Shown one piece after another: positions 22,168 to 35,043 of a DNA stretch of 64,000 nucleotides; within the stretch, counting starts at the first letter, position 1, and each line of letters begins with the position of its first letter. The stretch comes from Neonectria sp. B-13. Taxonomy: Eukaryota > Ascomycota > Sordariomycetes > Hypocreales > Nectriaceae. The position numbers were made by a program, and so were the translations under genes. The notes beneath the pieces were generated by a model. The model saw only the letters and a list, made by a program, of their open reading frames with translations, did not search any database and was not told where the DNA came from. Where the stretch lies: NCBI GenBank assembly GCA_002682825.1, contig NOKP01000006.1, forward strand, positions 124,001 to 188,000, given 5' to 3'.

Positions 22168-23426
22168 CCACACTAGCTACCCGCACAGTTACTGGGTATA
22201 AGAGACTTCAAGCCATGTATCGCATGATTTAGTCAGTATAAGAAGACACCGGTAGTCTACTAGTCTTGACGGATTGGGTTCTGTTGTGACTGCATGTAGT
22301 CCAACAGGGTCGTGCCAACGTTGATTTTAGCCGAGTTTCTCAACCTGAGAATGGGCCATGCTGGAACCCCTCTCCTATTTCTTTTATCCTTTTGAGTTGT
22401 AAGGGCCCTAGGTTAGAGGGGATTCAATTAGTATATCCAAGCTATCATCAGGTTCAAGATCCACGACGTAGCACGAGGAGACTCAAGCTACGTTGCCACG
22501 GCTTGAGTTGCGGAGAAGGGATTGTGAGATTAGGCTCAGTCGATGCCTGCACGCATGGTCCCGTAAGATGAACAGGATGAAAATGGGCTTTGGGAATTGA
22601 GCTTCAGGGCTGGTAAGTGACTAGAAACCATAAATGGGCCAGCTTTCTCGCATTATTTCCATCTCCATTCACCATAGTTCCAAAGAACGGAAGAGAGTGG
22701 CTTCCTGATTCCAGTCAGAAACGGGTTAACGTTTGACACGCTCCAATTCCTTGAAAGAAAAGTCGTGTACTACTGTAAACTTTGGGTTTATCTCCAAGCT
22801 TGATGCAGTGGTCAGTCCGATTCTATCTAGAAACGGTTGCTCACCGCAGAAAAGCATGAAGGAATCATGTACTGCGCGTGGTAGACTTAGCATAGCTAGC
22901 ACCATCTAGACTTGTCGCACCTGCAACGTCTCAATCTGCTCTGTCCCCTTTTAACTCTACGTGATGTGGATGAATTTGCGTGCCGCTTCTACCGTACGGT
23001 AAACGTCCCAGCCGTCGCCCCAATGATGGAGGTGTTGATAAAAGGGCCTTGGTGGACAAGCCTGCAACCTCCCAGCTCAATGCACCGTGTTTTCGAGGGG
23101 GCCTTTTGGAGTTGACGTCGAAGCGCCTCAAGTGCCTTCTGTTTTGACAAGCATACCGGCGCATGAATTCAACACAACTAGCACAGACCCTTCAGCACGT
23201 TTTCTAAGACATCTGTCTCTGGATCAAAAGACTTGATCAATAATGCTCTGAGGCAGAACGACTGAGGAAATCCTCGCTAAAGGCGTTTGTGAAGTCCAAT
23301 AGAAACAAAACCAGCTAAGCGTCAAGCAGTGCGATGAATGTTTCGTGGATTGGTAAAAGACAATGCATTGGTCTCATGGCCCTGCAAACTTCAAGTGTCG
23401 CGAGTGCAACTGCTATGGAACAAACT
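22168..23426. other. Intergenic between convergent genes, nothing recognised
   Basis: About 1.26 kb between P450 no. 2 and the FAD monooxygenase, which converge. Short open frames at 22912-23164 overlap on both strands without motifs. No repeat or RNA gene identified. Confidence 0.5.
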
Positions 23427-25433
23427 TCAGCGATGCTTGTTTCCCAGGTTTTCGAGCAAAGTGTCCCTAAACTCCTTCGCCGACGGAAACTCCTCCCACC
23501 CTTGTAGAATGTGTTGGTCAGGTCGAACAAGCACCGCTCCCACCTGGCCTTGGCCAAGGTGAAGTTGATCTAACCAATCTTGACTCTTCTCTGGAAACAC
23601 AAGTTCAAAGTCTTTGCCGAGGTACACAACGCGGAGAGGCGGAAAATTTGCTCCCTTCTGGCATGCAGCCGGCCATTCAGGCTTGGCCATCTGTGCTGTC
23701 GCGATTGACAAGGCTGATGAGTTGGTAATGACTGTGAAATGATCGAGGCGGCAGAGATCGAGAGTGGAATACTGCCGCAGGTTCTTCTCGGTGGTGGAAA
23801 ACTCGTATATGTGGTTCAGATCCACTGGAGGGATACCTCTCATGATGTCGTCGTTCAATGGGTGGATCCATAAGTGAGGTAGTCGAGCACCCGGCACAAA
23901 CTTTGGCTGAAAGTCGGACGCATTCTTTGGATGGCTAGTGCTGCCATAGACATATCCGAGATGCAATTCGAGCTAATTCTCACCATTAGCAATATTCATC
24001 AAAGACGCTCGTCGGTGAAAGGAGAGGGACTAGGAATCGCTTGCAGCGCGTTAGCCAGGTGGGGTGTCGACTCACATTGTTGAAATTAGAGCGCAAGGCA
24101 TCCAAATGCTCAGAGGCACCCTTGTTATCCGCTTCATTGTTCATTAACATGTCTTTGACACGCTGGCGGGCCTCCTTCGGATCTCCTTTATTCAGACCAA
24201 GAGTTCGTACCAGTCCGTGCAACCTCAGACCGTTGGTGACGCTCTGAGCTGAATTGATGACTGCAACGGATCGGCGTTCCGTGGAATAAGTGTCCAGAAT
24301 AGCATCTTGAGCCCAGCCATGGTGTACTGCCGCGATCTTGTAGGCGAGATTGTGTATGTCACCGAAGCCTGTATTCAGACCAATTCCTGCACTGGGGGGG
24401 AATGAGTGGGCTGCATCCCCTACCAAGAAGCAATTCCCGGACCGATATGTAGAGGCAATCCTTCTTTGCAATACCCATGGTCGGAAGCTGTCAATGGAGA
24501 AAGGGACTTTTTCTCCAATGGCGACCTCTACCAAGTCCCTGCATTTTTGTTCGTCCCAACTTTCGACTGGCTGCACCTTGGTGTCAAAGTTGTGGATCAG
24601 GACTTGTTTTCGAGACAAGTCATAAGCGATCAAGACTCCATGAGCCACTGGGTCCAGGATGTTGTAGAGAATTCTCCTGCGCTCCTTGACAACGCCCGTC
24701 AAATCACAACTGATCTCGATCGTCATCAACGTTTCCGTGGTGCTTTCGCCGTCAGATTGAATGTTGAGTGCCTGTCGGACTTTACTTCTTGCCCCATCAC
24801 AAGCAAGCACATGCTTTGAGCGAATAGTGTAGAATTCGCCGGTCGTACGGTCTTCGATGACCGTGTCTACATGTGATGGGGCATTGGTGCAGCTAACGAA
24901 ACTGTGACCCTTTCTGAGTTCGACGTTGGACCCCAATTGCTTTGCCAAAAGCTGCTCGGTATTTGGCTGTGGCACGTTGTGTAACATTTCCGGAGTGAGA
25001 TCGAGTACATCGGAGTCGGTTCGCTCGTATGGATAGTTTCGGAGCTCCTCCCCTACGAGGCTGGTTACAATGCTCACCGAGCGTCCTTCCGATCTTTTGG
25101 TGCCTTGTCGTCTTAGTTCAGGAATGTCAACGCCAGCTTGTCTGAAAATTTCTAGAGCTCTTGGTCCAACTGCATGGGCTTTGGGAGCCGTGAGGCGTTG
25201 AGCATATCTTTCAACGATGAGAGTGTTCACTGCAAGCAAACATCAGCTTCTCAGAAGCCAAAAAAATAAACCCCCCGAATACGTAGTTGCATACCTCCCA
25301 ATTTCGTTAGGAGAACAGCTCCAAGAAGGCCGGTGGGGCCAGCACCAACAATAAGCACGGATACTTCTTCTCGGACTGGCGGTAGAGGGTCGCCCAATGG
25401 CGGTGTGACATTGAAGGAGGCGATAGGACTCAT
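23427..25433 (-). CDS. FAD-dependent monooxygenase, phenol 2-hydroxylase type
   Basis: Three exons: 25433-25295, 25229-24076, 23972-23427 (612 aa). The N-terminal Rossmann fold has LIVGAGPTG (G30, G32, G35) ending in IVER. The DG motif is ACDGARSKVR, and the FAD-binding GD motif GDAAHSFPPSAGIGLNTG starts near residue 317. The C-terminal third matches the thioredoxin-like domain of phenol hydroxylases (GARLPHLWI, then GAVLVRPDQHI). These enzymes hydroxylate phenolic rings using NADPH and O2. Expected to be cytosolic. In context it could supply the catechol-type or quinol intermediate for the ring-opening proteins nearby. All hallmark motifs are intact. Confidence 0.88.
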
Positions 25434-26019
25434 CGTCAAGCTGTTATTGGGTGCTGAATGATGCTGGTAGAGATTTCTAGTTTCAGAAATCGACTCTGCC
25501 TATACTATTTAAAGCAACTAAATTTGTTAAAACGAAAAATGAGCTGATTTCACGGAGTAAACAACTCCGTCATGCTTCGGAAGGACACTGATGAGTGTGG
25601 GGTATCTCAGCAGCAACTCGCCCTCGATAGAGCGGACAGCTATTTCCCTAGGGTGTGGGGTACCGATGCTTGTCCTCCGGCCCTTACCCCAGTCAAGCGA
25701 TCAGAGCGTCATCAGGAGGAAGAAGGCAGCTAGGGTAACCCAGAAGCCGTGCTGCTAGAGTGTTCACGACCGTGCAAGGCCAAAACTTAGTAAATTAGAT
25801 CCGTTGAGAGCTCAACACAATAAGTGGTCCGCCTGTAGTCACACACCGAACCTTGAACCCTTACATGCCTGGAAAGGCGAAGGCGAAAGGCAAGAGACGT
25901 AGAGTCAAGCCGATCGATCCTTTCGTCGAACATGAATCTAGCGACATGGCCTGTTTCTAGATCGTTCTCAGGCCTCTGCATTCTGCGTGGCATCAAACGC
26001 TACATGTCCTGTTGTGCTA
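25434..26019. other. Promoter side of the monooxygenase, no gene
   Basis: About 590 bp between the FAD monooxygenase start and a Tc1 relic. Only short overlapping open frames; no conserved site that I can defend. Confidence 0.5.
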
Positions 26020-26841
26020 CAGTGCCACCTCAAAAAGTCTGTCAACAGCCCACTTTTCCCATCATCCCTCACGACAACCCATGGAACAAATGTACTTATT
26101 TCTCATGCATTTCTGTAGCCAGATAGAATGTATATACATTTTATGACTCGCCAGACGTCAGGGATCAATACCTAGTATACCACCCTTTTGCCTGGCGGCA
26201 GGCCTCTATCCTCCGGGGCATCGACTCTATTAGTACCCGAATTTGGTCCTATGGGATAGCTGCCCACGCTTTCTGCAAACATTCTTTGAACTCTTCGATA
26301 TCAACCTTATTTTTGCGTAAATTAGAGAGATGTGGGAACATTTTATAAATATTTCTCTTTAGCATATTCCACACATGCTCAATTGGGTTGAGATCCGGGC
26401 TGTGAGGTGGCCATGGGAGCAGTGAGACAGCGTTATCTAATATGAATGCTTCTGTAACCGCAGGACGATGGATTGATGCATTGTCTCGTTGAAAATGACG
26501 CGTGCCATCATAAACTGGAAGCAGACCTTCCTCTAGAGCCTGAATATAACTCATAGAAGTGAATCCTTTCTTCTTAGCAAGCTCATCTCTTGTCATAATC
26601 ACTAACTGGCTCTTTCCTTCCAACCATATTGCTCCCCAAGCCATACCCTGAATAGTTGGCTTTCTATGATTTATTAACAAATTTAGATAATTGACCCAAG
26701 AGATTGCAGATTGTCCAACATCTTGAAAAGTTGTAGTGGTGTGAAGGTGGGAGGGTTGAGGGTTGTCCTGACCGCGTTGCATTTTGGGTCATCAGGCGCA
26801 ACTAATACGTGTTTGTTGACAGACTTTTGAGGTCCCACTTC
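26020..26841 (-). mobile_element. Internally deleted Tc1/mariner element
   Basis: The left inverted repeat starts after TA with CAGTGCCACCTCAAAAAGTC (26020 onward) and continues to TGTCAACA. The right end (26814-26841) is its imperfect inverse, sharing ACCTCAAAAGTCTGTCAACA. CAGTG next to a TA is typical of Tc1 ends. The element is only about 0.82 kb, too short for a complete copy, and its transposase gene starts mid-domain, so the 5' half was deleted. Located between the FAD monooxygenase and the large regulator. Confidence 0.75.
26165..26782 (-). pseudogene. Tc1-like transposase, truncated and with a premature stop
   Basis: The reading runs from 26782 and retains the second half of the DDE domain: GMAWGAIWLEGKSQL, QRDNASIH (second catalytic Asp), and SPDLNPIEHVWNMLK (third acidic position). 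The helix-turn-helix region and first Asp are missing. A TAG at 26249-26251 interrupts the frame; beyond it the same frame continues with the family's normal ending (ESMPRRIEAC, then KGWYTRY) to a TGA at 26165. Non-functional. Confidence 0.85.
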
Positions 26842-26862
26842 GGGCAGCTCTGATGATCGACC

Positions 26863-29800
26863 CTAGCAATTGTTGACTCCATTCCAGAGATTCCACATCA
26901 TCTCAAGCTTTACCCGAACGCCCTCAGTGAACCGTGACGTCCTGGGGCCTCCTTCAAGGGCTTCGACACACGCTCGGTAGACCAGTTGGGGTTCCTCATA
27001 CACAGAAATGCACTTGCCTTTCCCTAGATCAAGGCACGGATTTCCCTGTTTGGTACGCAGAAAACGTTGCAAATCAGAATCACCGGGTTCCAGGAGATCT
27101 ATCATAACAGTCACCCCCAGGGCCGGATGGTTTGGCGGCTCACTTTGCATTCTCTCAACATGTCTCTTGCGGACGCACAGAGCCCACAAGATGATTGTGA
27201 CACGGTACACACCAGCACTCCACCATATCGGGCGCAGCTTGACGTCGATGCTACGCACCAGTCGCAGAAGTTGTCCGCAGTGGAAAACAGTTTGTTCTGG
27301 ATCTTGAATCCACTCCTTACGGAATTGGCCGAGAATATCAGGAGTAGCGCTTTCGCCTCGGGAAAATCTCTCGAGTTCCGGAAACGAAACAAAAACGTTG
27401 AGGTTGATTAGGTGATAAACAATCAGTGTGGCCTTCATTACAGCATCTTGGCGAGCACCTTGCACCTGCAGTTTACGGTAGAGATTGTACCAGCGACGTA
27501 GAAGGGTCTGGGCTTCAGAGAACCGGAATGCCGTCGAAGCCAGCGAATCTGAAGCGGCGAAAGGGATTTCACCTGCATCTTTAGGGAAGCAGACTAGTAG
27601 TTGCCGGAGTTGGGACACTAAGTTGTGAATGGGATAAAGCAGCAGCCGAAGATGTAACGGCTGTAAGTCGAAATCCGTTGCGTCCAGGCGGTCCGTCAGC
27701 AAGAGAATGAACAATTGGTTGAGTCCGAGACGTGGTGTTCGCAGGTACTCGCTAGTAGTTTTTCCCGCTTTGCGCGCCATGCCGTCCAGGCTACTCTTCC
27801 ACCCGGCGGCGTTGGGCACAAGCCACAGTCGTTCTGCAGAGGGAAGTGCAATTTCAAGTTCGGAGACATTCATCCTGGTAGGAGAATCATAAAAGAGACT
27901 GATGTCGTGGTCGGCAATGATCCAAAGATACGCTAACCTAGGTTGGAAAGTCAGCCATACGTCCGTGACGGAAGAGTGTTGTGGGTACCTGGAAGCATTC
28001 TCACGATCAATCCACTTCTGCCATGTGACGTCGATATTGTCGAGTGTAGCATCTGATGGGAAGTCCATTCCGGATGCCGGATGGAAGAGTTTAGCATATT
28101 TGACCATCTATACAATCATGTCAGCAAAAGGTGCACAAACAAAGGACGGAAACGGCGGCGACGTTAAGGCCACACCAAGAGGACTTCCTCAGAACATCAA
28201 ATAACACCCACCAGAAAGTAGCTGGGTGAGCTTACCTCTAAAAACATGTGCCTTTGACAGATGGCAATATCCATGTGCAGACACTTGCCGCTGAACGCTG
28301 CCCCAACAACAAAAAGCAGGGCGCAATGGAGCGTGAGGGTCCTTCTGGACGAACCATCATCCTTCTCGATCGTGTCCATTATTGTATGCCGACATATTTC
28401 GAATAGAACATTGGAGAAGTGTCTCGCTTTCGGGGCAGGATCTAGCATGGCTCCAAGAGCCACCATTAGCAACAAGAGCAAGGTGGCTCCCCTCTCGTTG
28501 CTACTGGTAGCAAGTTTGTTAGGGTTGAGCGAAAGGGCAGGGGTGGAGGGAAGGAAAGGTTCGAAGCTGGTAAGATAGATCTCCAAGTATCTCCGCAGCG
28601 ACCGATTGGGAGGGAGCAGCACAAATGAGCCCGATTGCCGGTTTGTCACTTCCGCGTTCGCGCTTGGAGAAGAGAGTGAAGGTGCACAGACAGTCTTCAT
28701 GCCGTGAAACTCTTGACTCAGCCGCAAGAAATCTTGAAGTACGACCAACATCCACTCCCGTGTCTCTTCTGTCAGACAAACTTGGGTAATATACTCGTCG
28801 CTCTGAAAAGTCCGCTCCCTCCATTGTTCAACAGAGTCACTCCATGATCCAGCAACATTAAGGAGTTCCGAAGGACTGAAAACCTCCCATTCCACATTTG
28901 TGGGTGTAGTTGACTGTTCTGGGGTGCATCTGCAGATATTCCAACGCGGCAACTCGGCAATCAGTTCCGGGTGCTTCGACCGAATATCTCCGCCTCCAAT
29001 TTCTATCCTGGGCGAACTTTCGAGCGCCAAGGGGCCATCGCTCGTTGGCCGAGGGCTTGCAACGTCGACCGCCTTATTGATCAACAAAGAATTGAAGACG
29101 TTTAAGGGAAATTGGTAGTAAGCTTCCATGGTTGTATCCAAGGCAAAAAGGTTCGCTTCCGGGTATGTATTCTGAAAGTCAATATCGGCGAAACCGCTGG
29201 TCGAGTTATTGTCCAACTCCGTTATGTCGTTGAAGTCAGGCGGTGATGTCCACCACTGATTTGCTTGCATTCCGGTCAAGTCGGTCGCTTCTGCTGCTGT
29301 GCGCGATGGTGCGCGATCTTCTGTGCTCGGGATTGGTCCCTGTTTCAAGGTGCCTACACCGCTCTCCTCCTCGTTGTTGTTTGCGACAGTAGAATTTGAA
29401 GTGGTGAGAGGTATCTGCAAGCCTGGTTCTGCGTTATGGTTTCCAAGATTACCGGCTACGTTGTGATTCGCGGTTTCGGAGCTAGCAGCGGCTGCTGCCC
29501 CCGTTTGCTGCTGTTCCGTGCGCGCTGAGCTGGACGTTGTAGGAGACATAGCCGACAAGTGGGGGCTGAGACAATGGTCCTCCCAACTGTCCGGTTCTGC
29601 GTTCAGTTGCGGTTGTGCAATGGTGCTATTGTTCGGCGAAAAGTCGATTGAATTGGTTGTGTCTCCTTCACTTCTGGATGGCCGGCGAGGGGATTGCGAT
29701 GACTGACGTATGATATGTGAAGTCAAAGAGGCACGATTATGTCGTCGTGTGCGTGAGATGCATTCTAATCCTTTGGACTGACACCGGCCGCAGGGACGCT

Positions 29801-30242
29801 TGTGGTCACACCTGGTTTTGCTTTCGGAGCAACTTTTGCAAGCGATTGCGATGCGAGGTTTATCTAGGGGCTTGCCACCTGCAGAGGACACCGACAGTGA
29901 CTCGCGAATCGCATCTTGCCCCTTTTCGAGTTCTTCTTGCGTGTGAGACTGATAATGCCTTTGTATCACATCTCTGGAGGATCAAAATCCAGTTAGTGCC
30001 TTGGCCAAATGTGCAAGGGAAAGATTAACGATACCGTCTGGCGAACGAAAGGTTGCAGATGCAGCACTTGAAAGGTAACACTTTCGTATCTGCTTCTGTC
30101 AGCATGAGTTGTGCAAGCAGACACGGGCTGTGATTGCAGCCGTCGACCGGGGTGAGTGGAAGAACACACGAGTAAGAACATGGCGCTCTAGGTGCTCGGT
30201 GCGCCCGAACGCTCGCCCACAATAAGGACAAAAAGCCATCAT
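26863..30242 (-). CDS. C2H2 plus Zn2Cys6 fungal transcription factor
   Basis: Five exons: 30242-30170, 30089-30035, 29973-28236, 28107-27989, 27937-26863 (1019 aa). Two C2H2 fingers come first (C5, C8, H21, H25; C33, C36, H49, H53), joined by a HTKVLPF linker. A Zn2Cys6 cluster follows (C88, C91, C98, C104, C107, C114; ACKSCSESKTRC). A long low-complexity Ser/Thr/Asn/Ala region leads to a Fungal_trans-type middle domain, ending with a WIDRENASR/LAYLW segment across intron 4. Splice acceptor 30090-30091 is chosen because it restores H25. Nuclear DNA-binding regulator. It is the likely pathway regulator of the 11.7-25.4 kb genes by proximity, an inference only. Confidence 0.85.
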
Positions 30243-30730
30243 AGACGCCTGAAGCGAGGATGCTCGACAATCACTTCTAAACACTGGAAATTCCCACGCA
30301 GGAGGTTGTGCTGCGAACTGTTTAATTAACAGTTGCAAGCGCGAAGTCGAGAAAGGCGGGGTTTTAAAAGCTAAGGTAGAAGCAATAATGCTTACGTAAT
30401 AGTGCATCGTCGGGCCCAATGAATGAATGAATGAAATTTACTCCGCCTGGGAAGACTAACCTCATAGGGCCAGGTGCGCTAAGCTATTTACAGTTCTTAA
30501 GTTTATTGTTCGCATCTCCCAGAAGCCCCACACTCTTCCTCGTCCGCTAGTCGGTCTCGCCTCGCTTGACTCTGTGTAACAAGCCTGCTTGAAGGCCAAG
30601 CTCTCCAAGTGTTCAGCATCCTATTCTCAGCAGCTGAAGCTTAGTCTGCCAACTTGAGGCTGTTTGGTGTTAGTATCGCCAGGTTTGGCCGCTAATTTGG
30701 TTGGTTAGTACGTTATCCAGTCTAGTAATG
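30243..30730. other. Upstream region of the C2H2/Zn2Cys6 gene
   Basis: No gene seen. Contains a short ATGA tetranucleotide run near 30420-30435 and leads into a degenerate LINE. Confidence 0.5.
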
Positions 30731-33700
30731 CTTTATCGATTTGCTTCGAATAGTTTCTGACCCCATTGGGCAGAGTCTTCTACCATTGCTACTGTGCGAT
30801 GGCCAGTCTTATCTGCATGGAGTGAGTTTGGTATACTGGTTTCTCCAGTCTGTGTTTTCTTTGTGCGGCTCTTTGAGCTTCCGCCTTTGCCTTACTGCCC
30901 ATGAGGAAGTCTTTATCTCCAGGTGGTACCTATAGCATCTTAACGATGTTACCACTCTTCTGGAGTCGTTCGGCATGCCTATAGATCTCTTGGACGGTAC
31001 GTTGTCCTGACTGCTGTTGCAGCCGGGCGATCACTTCCAGTGCTAATCGGCTGCTCATCATAACGGTCAACTATCAATGTTGAAGTGCATCCAGCATGCA
31101 TCTTAACGCTGTTGCTATAGCTTCTAACTCTACTGCATACACATTCTAATCGTCCCTTGAGCCGATCGTGATCGATTACCTAGCTACTACTTTGCCCAGT
31201 CTGTTGCTCAGGGTATCACGAACGATGCTGCCCATGCCTACCCTTCCTACCTTCTCAGAAGCACTAGTTGCCACCAGGATGCCCTCTATCCTACTGGCGG
31301 TTTCTATTGCTATCTCTTGGTCAAGGTTGTACCCAATGGGTAGGCGGCTGTGCCATAGTGGTAGTGTATATGCCTGGATTATCTCCATTCGCTCAACTGT
31401 ATTGCCTTCTTGCGCTAGTATAAGCTTCTTCATCGGTAACATATATCTCCGGCTGCTTGATATCTTAAGACCTACGAGCGGATGCATCTTTGGGAAAAGC
31501 GTGCAGGTTGATATAGAGCCTAGTGCAGGCTTGAGCATGGCATTCCCCCATCGTGGGGATGCTTGCCTCTGCTTCTACCACTACAGTTGCTATCATTCGG
31601 AAGGCGCCTGTGATCGCTTGGGCACCTACCTTCTGCGCTCTACTCAGCCAGCTCAGTTCTCTTACCCCGCACGCATACGTCCATACGGTGGAGGCATAGT
31701 CCATGGTTGGTACCACCGTAAGCCATAAAGAGCTGCCTTACTGTCTAAGGTAATAGCACCTTGAGCCTCCTTAGGCACATAGCCACCGACAGGCCCTTGG
31801 CTACTGTTCTGGCCATATGCTCCTTGTACTGTAGCTTCGCATCCATCACCACTCCCGGGATCTTGGCGCTTTGTATCAGATTAACCCCCTTTCCCTTGAT
31901 CACGAATGGTGCATCACTGGTGCGCTCAGTATTGTGAGTGAAGTGTATGGTGGTCGTTTTGTTGCCTTCGAATGTTGCACTGCTCTATCTTTCCCAGTCT
32001 AGTGCTCTATTTATGATGGCCTGAATGCCTAACCTATTTGTCTCCGCTGTTGGCCCTATTGCCTAGACTGAGTAGTCATTGATGAATGCTATCAAGCTGC
32101 CTGTTGAGTTGATTCTACTCTGTACTAGATCTGCGTTGAAAAACAGGAATAGTATTGGCAATAGCTGTGATCCCTGTGGAAGGCCTGCTTAGGGTAGTGG
32201 CTGTTGCTCTGATGTATGGTCGTTCACTATGATGCTTACTGTACGATTTAAGTAGAAAGCATTGATCCATTTGACTAGTCACTGTAGTATGCCTCTGGTC
32301 TCTAGTCTCTGTAGGAGATGATCCTTGAATATGCTGTTGTATGCGTTTTTAACATTGAAGCCGATGAGACTAACTACCTTGCGGTTTCTCTATGCCTTAT
32401 AGATATGCTCTTACAAAAGCAATAATGCCTACTCTATCAATTGCTGTTTTCTTGCTCTAAAGTGGTTAGTAGGCAGGAGTGTGAATGTCTCAATAGTATA
32501 TAAGATCCTATCTACTATGACTGCCTCAAGGATCTTACCCAATGTCAACAGCAGTGAGATCGGCCTTTATGCCTTGGTGATTGCGTAGTTGCCCTTGTCT
32601 GGTTTCTTGAGTAGGATAATCTTGGTGCTTCTCTACTGGTCTGTTAGTTCTCCCTCTATCAATGATGTTTGAAATAAATGTAGTACCCGGTCTTGGACTA
32701 TTGGCTAAAGTTGTTTTATACTATTGCTGGTAAGCTGTCTTCCCCGGGTGCCTTCCATGACTTTGCTGCCATGACCTTCTGCTCCACCTCATCTAAGGTT
32801 ATGTTCGGCATGTCCACCTCCAACCGGCGGCACCGGATACCTTCGTCTTCAATTACGGCTGGCAGTGGTGGGAAGAATGCGCTGAGCAGCTCCTCCGCCT
32901 GTTCTGCTTTGTCCTTTGTCTTTGTTCCATCCGACCTCTTGAGCGGTGGGATCTTGTCGCTCATGGTATCGCCTCCCGGTTCGAGATATCTTGCCGACTG
33001 CCAAATATTGGCACCGTCCGCGAGACAGTCATCCCAGTGTGTCTTCTTCTGCCCACTGATCGCGTCATGGTATTCCTTGCCTGTTTCCTTGACTCTCTTT
33101 TCCAGATCCGGCGACCTTTGACCTCTTCGGCGTTGTGATCTCGCCTGGTTTCTCCAGTACGTGTACGCACATCGAAGCCGGGTGAGATCTGTCGTACACC
33201 ACCTCTTCGCGTACAGAGATGGCTTTGCTAACGGCACGAGCTTGTCTATTGCTTCGAGCACAACTCCCATGAGCCCGTCCGTTTGGGTCTGCACACTTCC
33301 GTCCCCTGGCAGCCATCGGAGCTTTTTCTCCACTCTTTCTCTGATCGCTGTCCATTATGCGTTCTTGAACAGCCGTCGTTCGCCGGTTCTCCTTTGCGGC
33401 GCACTGAGGTCGAACTCGGTTCGGATTGCTCTATGATCTAATCCATGTTCCGTCGGGTGGATCCCACATGCTACCATCTCCTCAGCCAACTCGGCCGACG
33501 CCAGTATTAAGTCTATCGTGCTTGAATACTCCGAGTTCTCCTACGTCTTCGTCCCCCGGGGGAGAAGGCTGAGTAAGCTGTGCCCCTCCATGAGACTGAT
33601 AATCGGCTCTGCCTCGCCTTGTCTCCTGCCTGTCACGTCTTCTCCTCCCTAGAGATGGCTGTGACGATTGAAGTCACCTACTATGATCACGCCCGTTCTT

Positions 33701-34140
33701 CTCCCTGTTGCGTTGCGGAACGTCATCACTTGGGTATGCAGCATCTCCATTATGGCCAGTAGCGTCTCCTCGTTTTTTTCCCTTCATGTACACCAAGATC
33801 ACCAGCACATCCCTGTCAGTGAGTCGCAGCACCGCTCCCGTTAGGTCTGCTAATGGTATTGGAACCTGTTCCGCCTCCATGTCCCATCGAATCCACAGCA
33901 TGCTACGGATCGGCCACTGGGCGTCATGCCTTGCGTTGGTGTCATCTTGGTCCAATTTTATGGCTGTTTAGGGTCATCACTACCGCACCGTCAATGGTTC
34001 ATGCGTATGATTCAGCAACGGCCAGCACTGCATACTATTGAAGGTCCTAATCGTTCATCATGCTTAGTTGGACCACGTCTCTCTTTCATACGTTGAGTTG
34101 GAATATTTGCAGCTCAGTAATAGTATGTACTACCTTATTC
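30730..34140 (-). mobile_element. Degenerate Tad1-like LINE (ORF2)
   Basis: A minus-strand non-LTR retrotransposon broken by many stops. In order from 34.1 to 30.7 kb: endonuclease (RWPIRSMLWIRWDMEAEQ near 33.87, LTDRDVLVILVYMKG), linker (YTYWRNQARSQRRRG), reverse transcriptase with SWKAPGEDSLP at 32.75 and the catalytic loop reading FINDYS near 32.06 where active copies have an Asp-Asp pair, ATFEGNKTTTIHFTHNTE near 31.95, PTMDYASTVW near 31.70, and an RNase H domain with YAVELEAIATALR near 31.1. TAG/TGA replacing Trp, Gln and Arg codons and D to N changes fit RIP. Not functional. Confidence 0.85.
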
Positions 34141-34490
34141 ACTTTATGCCTAGCAGATTTGGCTGAATGCTTTATACAGCCCTCTATAGATAGTACATAA
34201 TAGCTCTACTACCTAGTATTACCTATACTAATATCCTTTCTATATATACCTGCTATATACCTATTCTTTTATATATATTAATACTTTATAATTAATATTC
34301 TAATACTTATAGTACTAAACTAATTCTTAATATTACTTAAAGATATTAATACTAATTAACTTTTTAACTAAATAGAAGTATTCTTTCTAAAGAGATTCCT
34401 TTATATTATTTCTTTTTATTATATAAATTACTATTAATTTATATATCTTGTTATTCTTCTTATTATTAAGCTAATAAATCTTAATAATTA
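34140..34490. repeat. AT-rich RIP-like tract
   Basis: About 350 bp of TpA-rich sequence directly beyond the 5' side of the LINE, similar in composition to the left-hand RIP blocks. No coding content. Confidence 0.6.
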
Positions 34491-35043
34491 GTAGCCTGGA
34501 AGGTGCTAGCAAGCGAATGCGATGGCTGAGCTGAGGACTCAACTGAGGCGGGCGTCGATCGATAACGTGGTAATCTATAGAGATAAAATAGAGATCTAGT
34601 ATGTAAGAGAGATAGTATAAAGGATTCTAATTACGAGGGTAAGAGTATTTAAGGACCGTTGTCTTGCCTATGGCCATCCATTCCAAGGAAATGATTTCCA
34701 CAAATGTGAGAGAGTATTATCGACATCGGTGGATGCAAAGGCACAGTCAAAAGTTCAGAGAGTTCGTAATTCTTAACATCTTATTACTTCTTTGAACCGA
34801 AGGAATAAGCGGTAGAATCACAAACATCCGCGGGCCTAAAGCGACCGAATGGCGTAGTGGCTGTGTAGCTAAGTTGAGGCGTAAACCACGTGCGCACAAG
34901 ACGTTTCTTTGGTATGGGAGGGTTGCTATGTATTTTAGCCGCGAAGGGCATGGAGAAGTACAGTAGTTGATTACAATGGGGCAATGCGAGGCCTCGGCAG
35001 TGTGTCCGCGCCCTTTGAACCATGTTGGATCCCCAGTGATGAT
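34490..35043. other. Intergenic; possible LTR-like fragment
   Basis: Composition shifts abruptly to normal at about 34495. A segment near 34570-34660 with GATAACGTGGTAATC and short AT-rich words looks like retroelement terminal sequence but has no partner copy in the window. It then runs into the 3' flank of the reductase gene. Confidence 0.3.

Noticed and set aside
22912..23164. Overlapping 67- and 77-codon frames on both strands
   Set aside because: No family features and mutually overlapping; probably chance.
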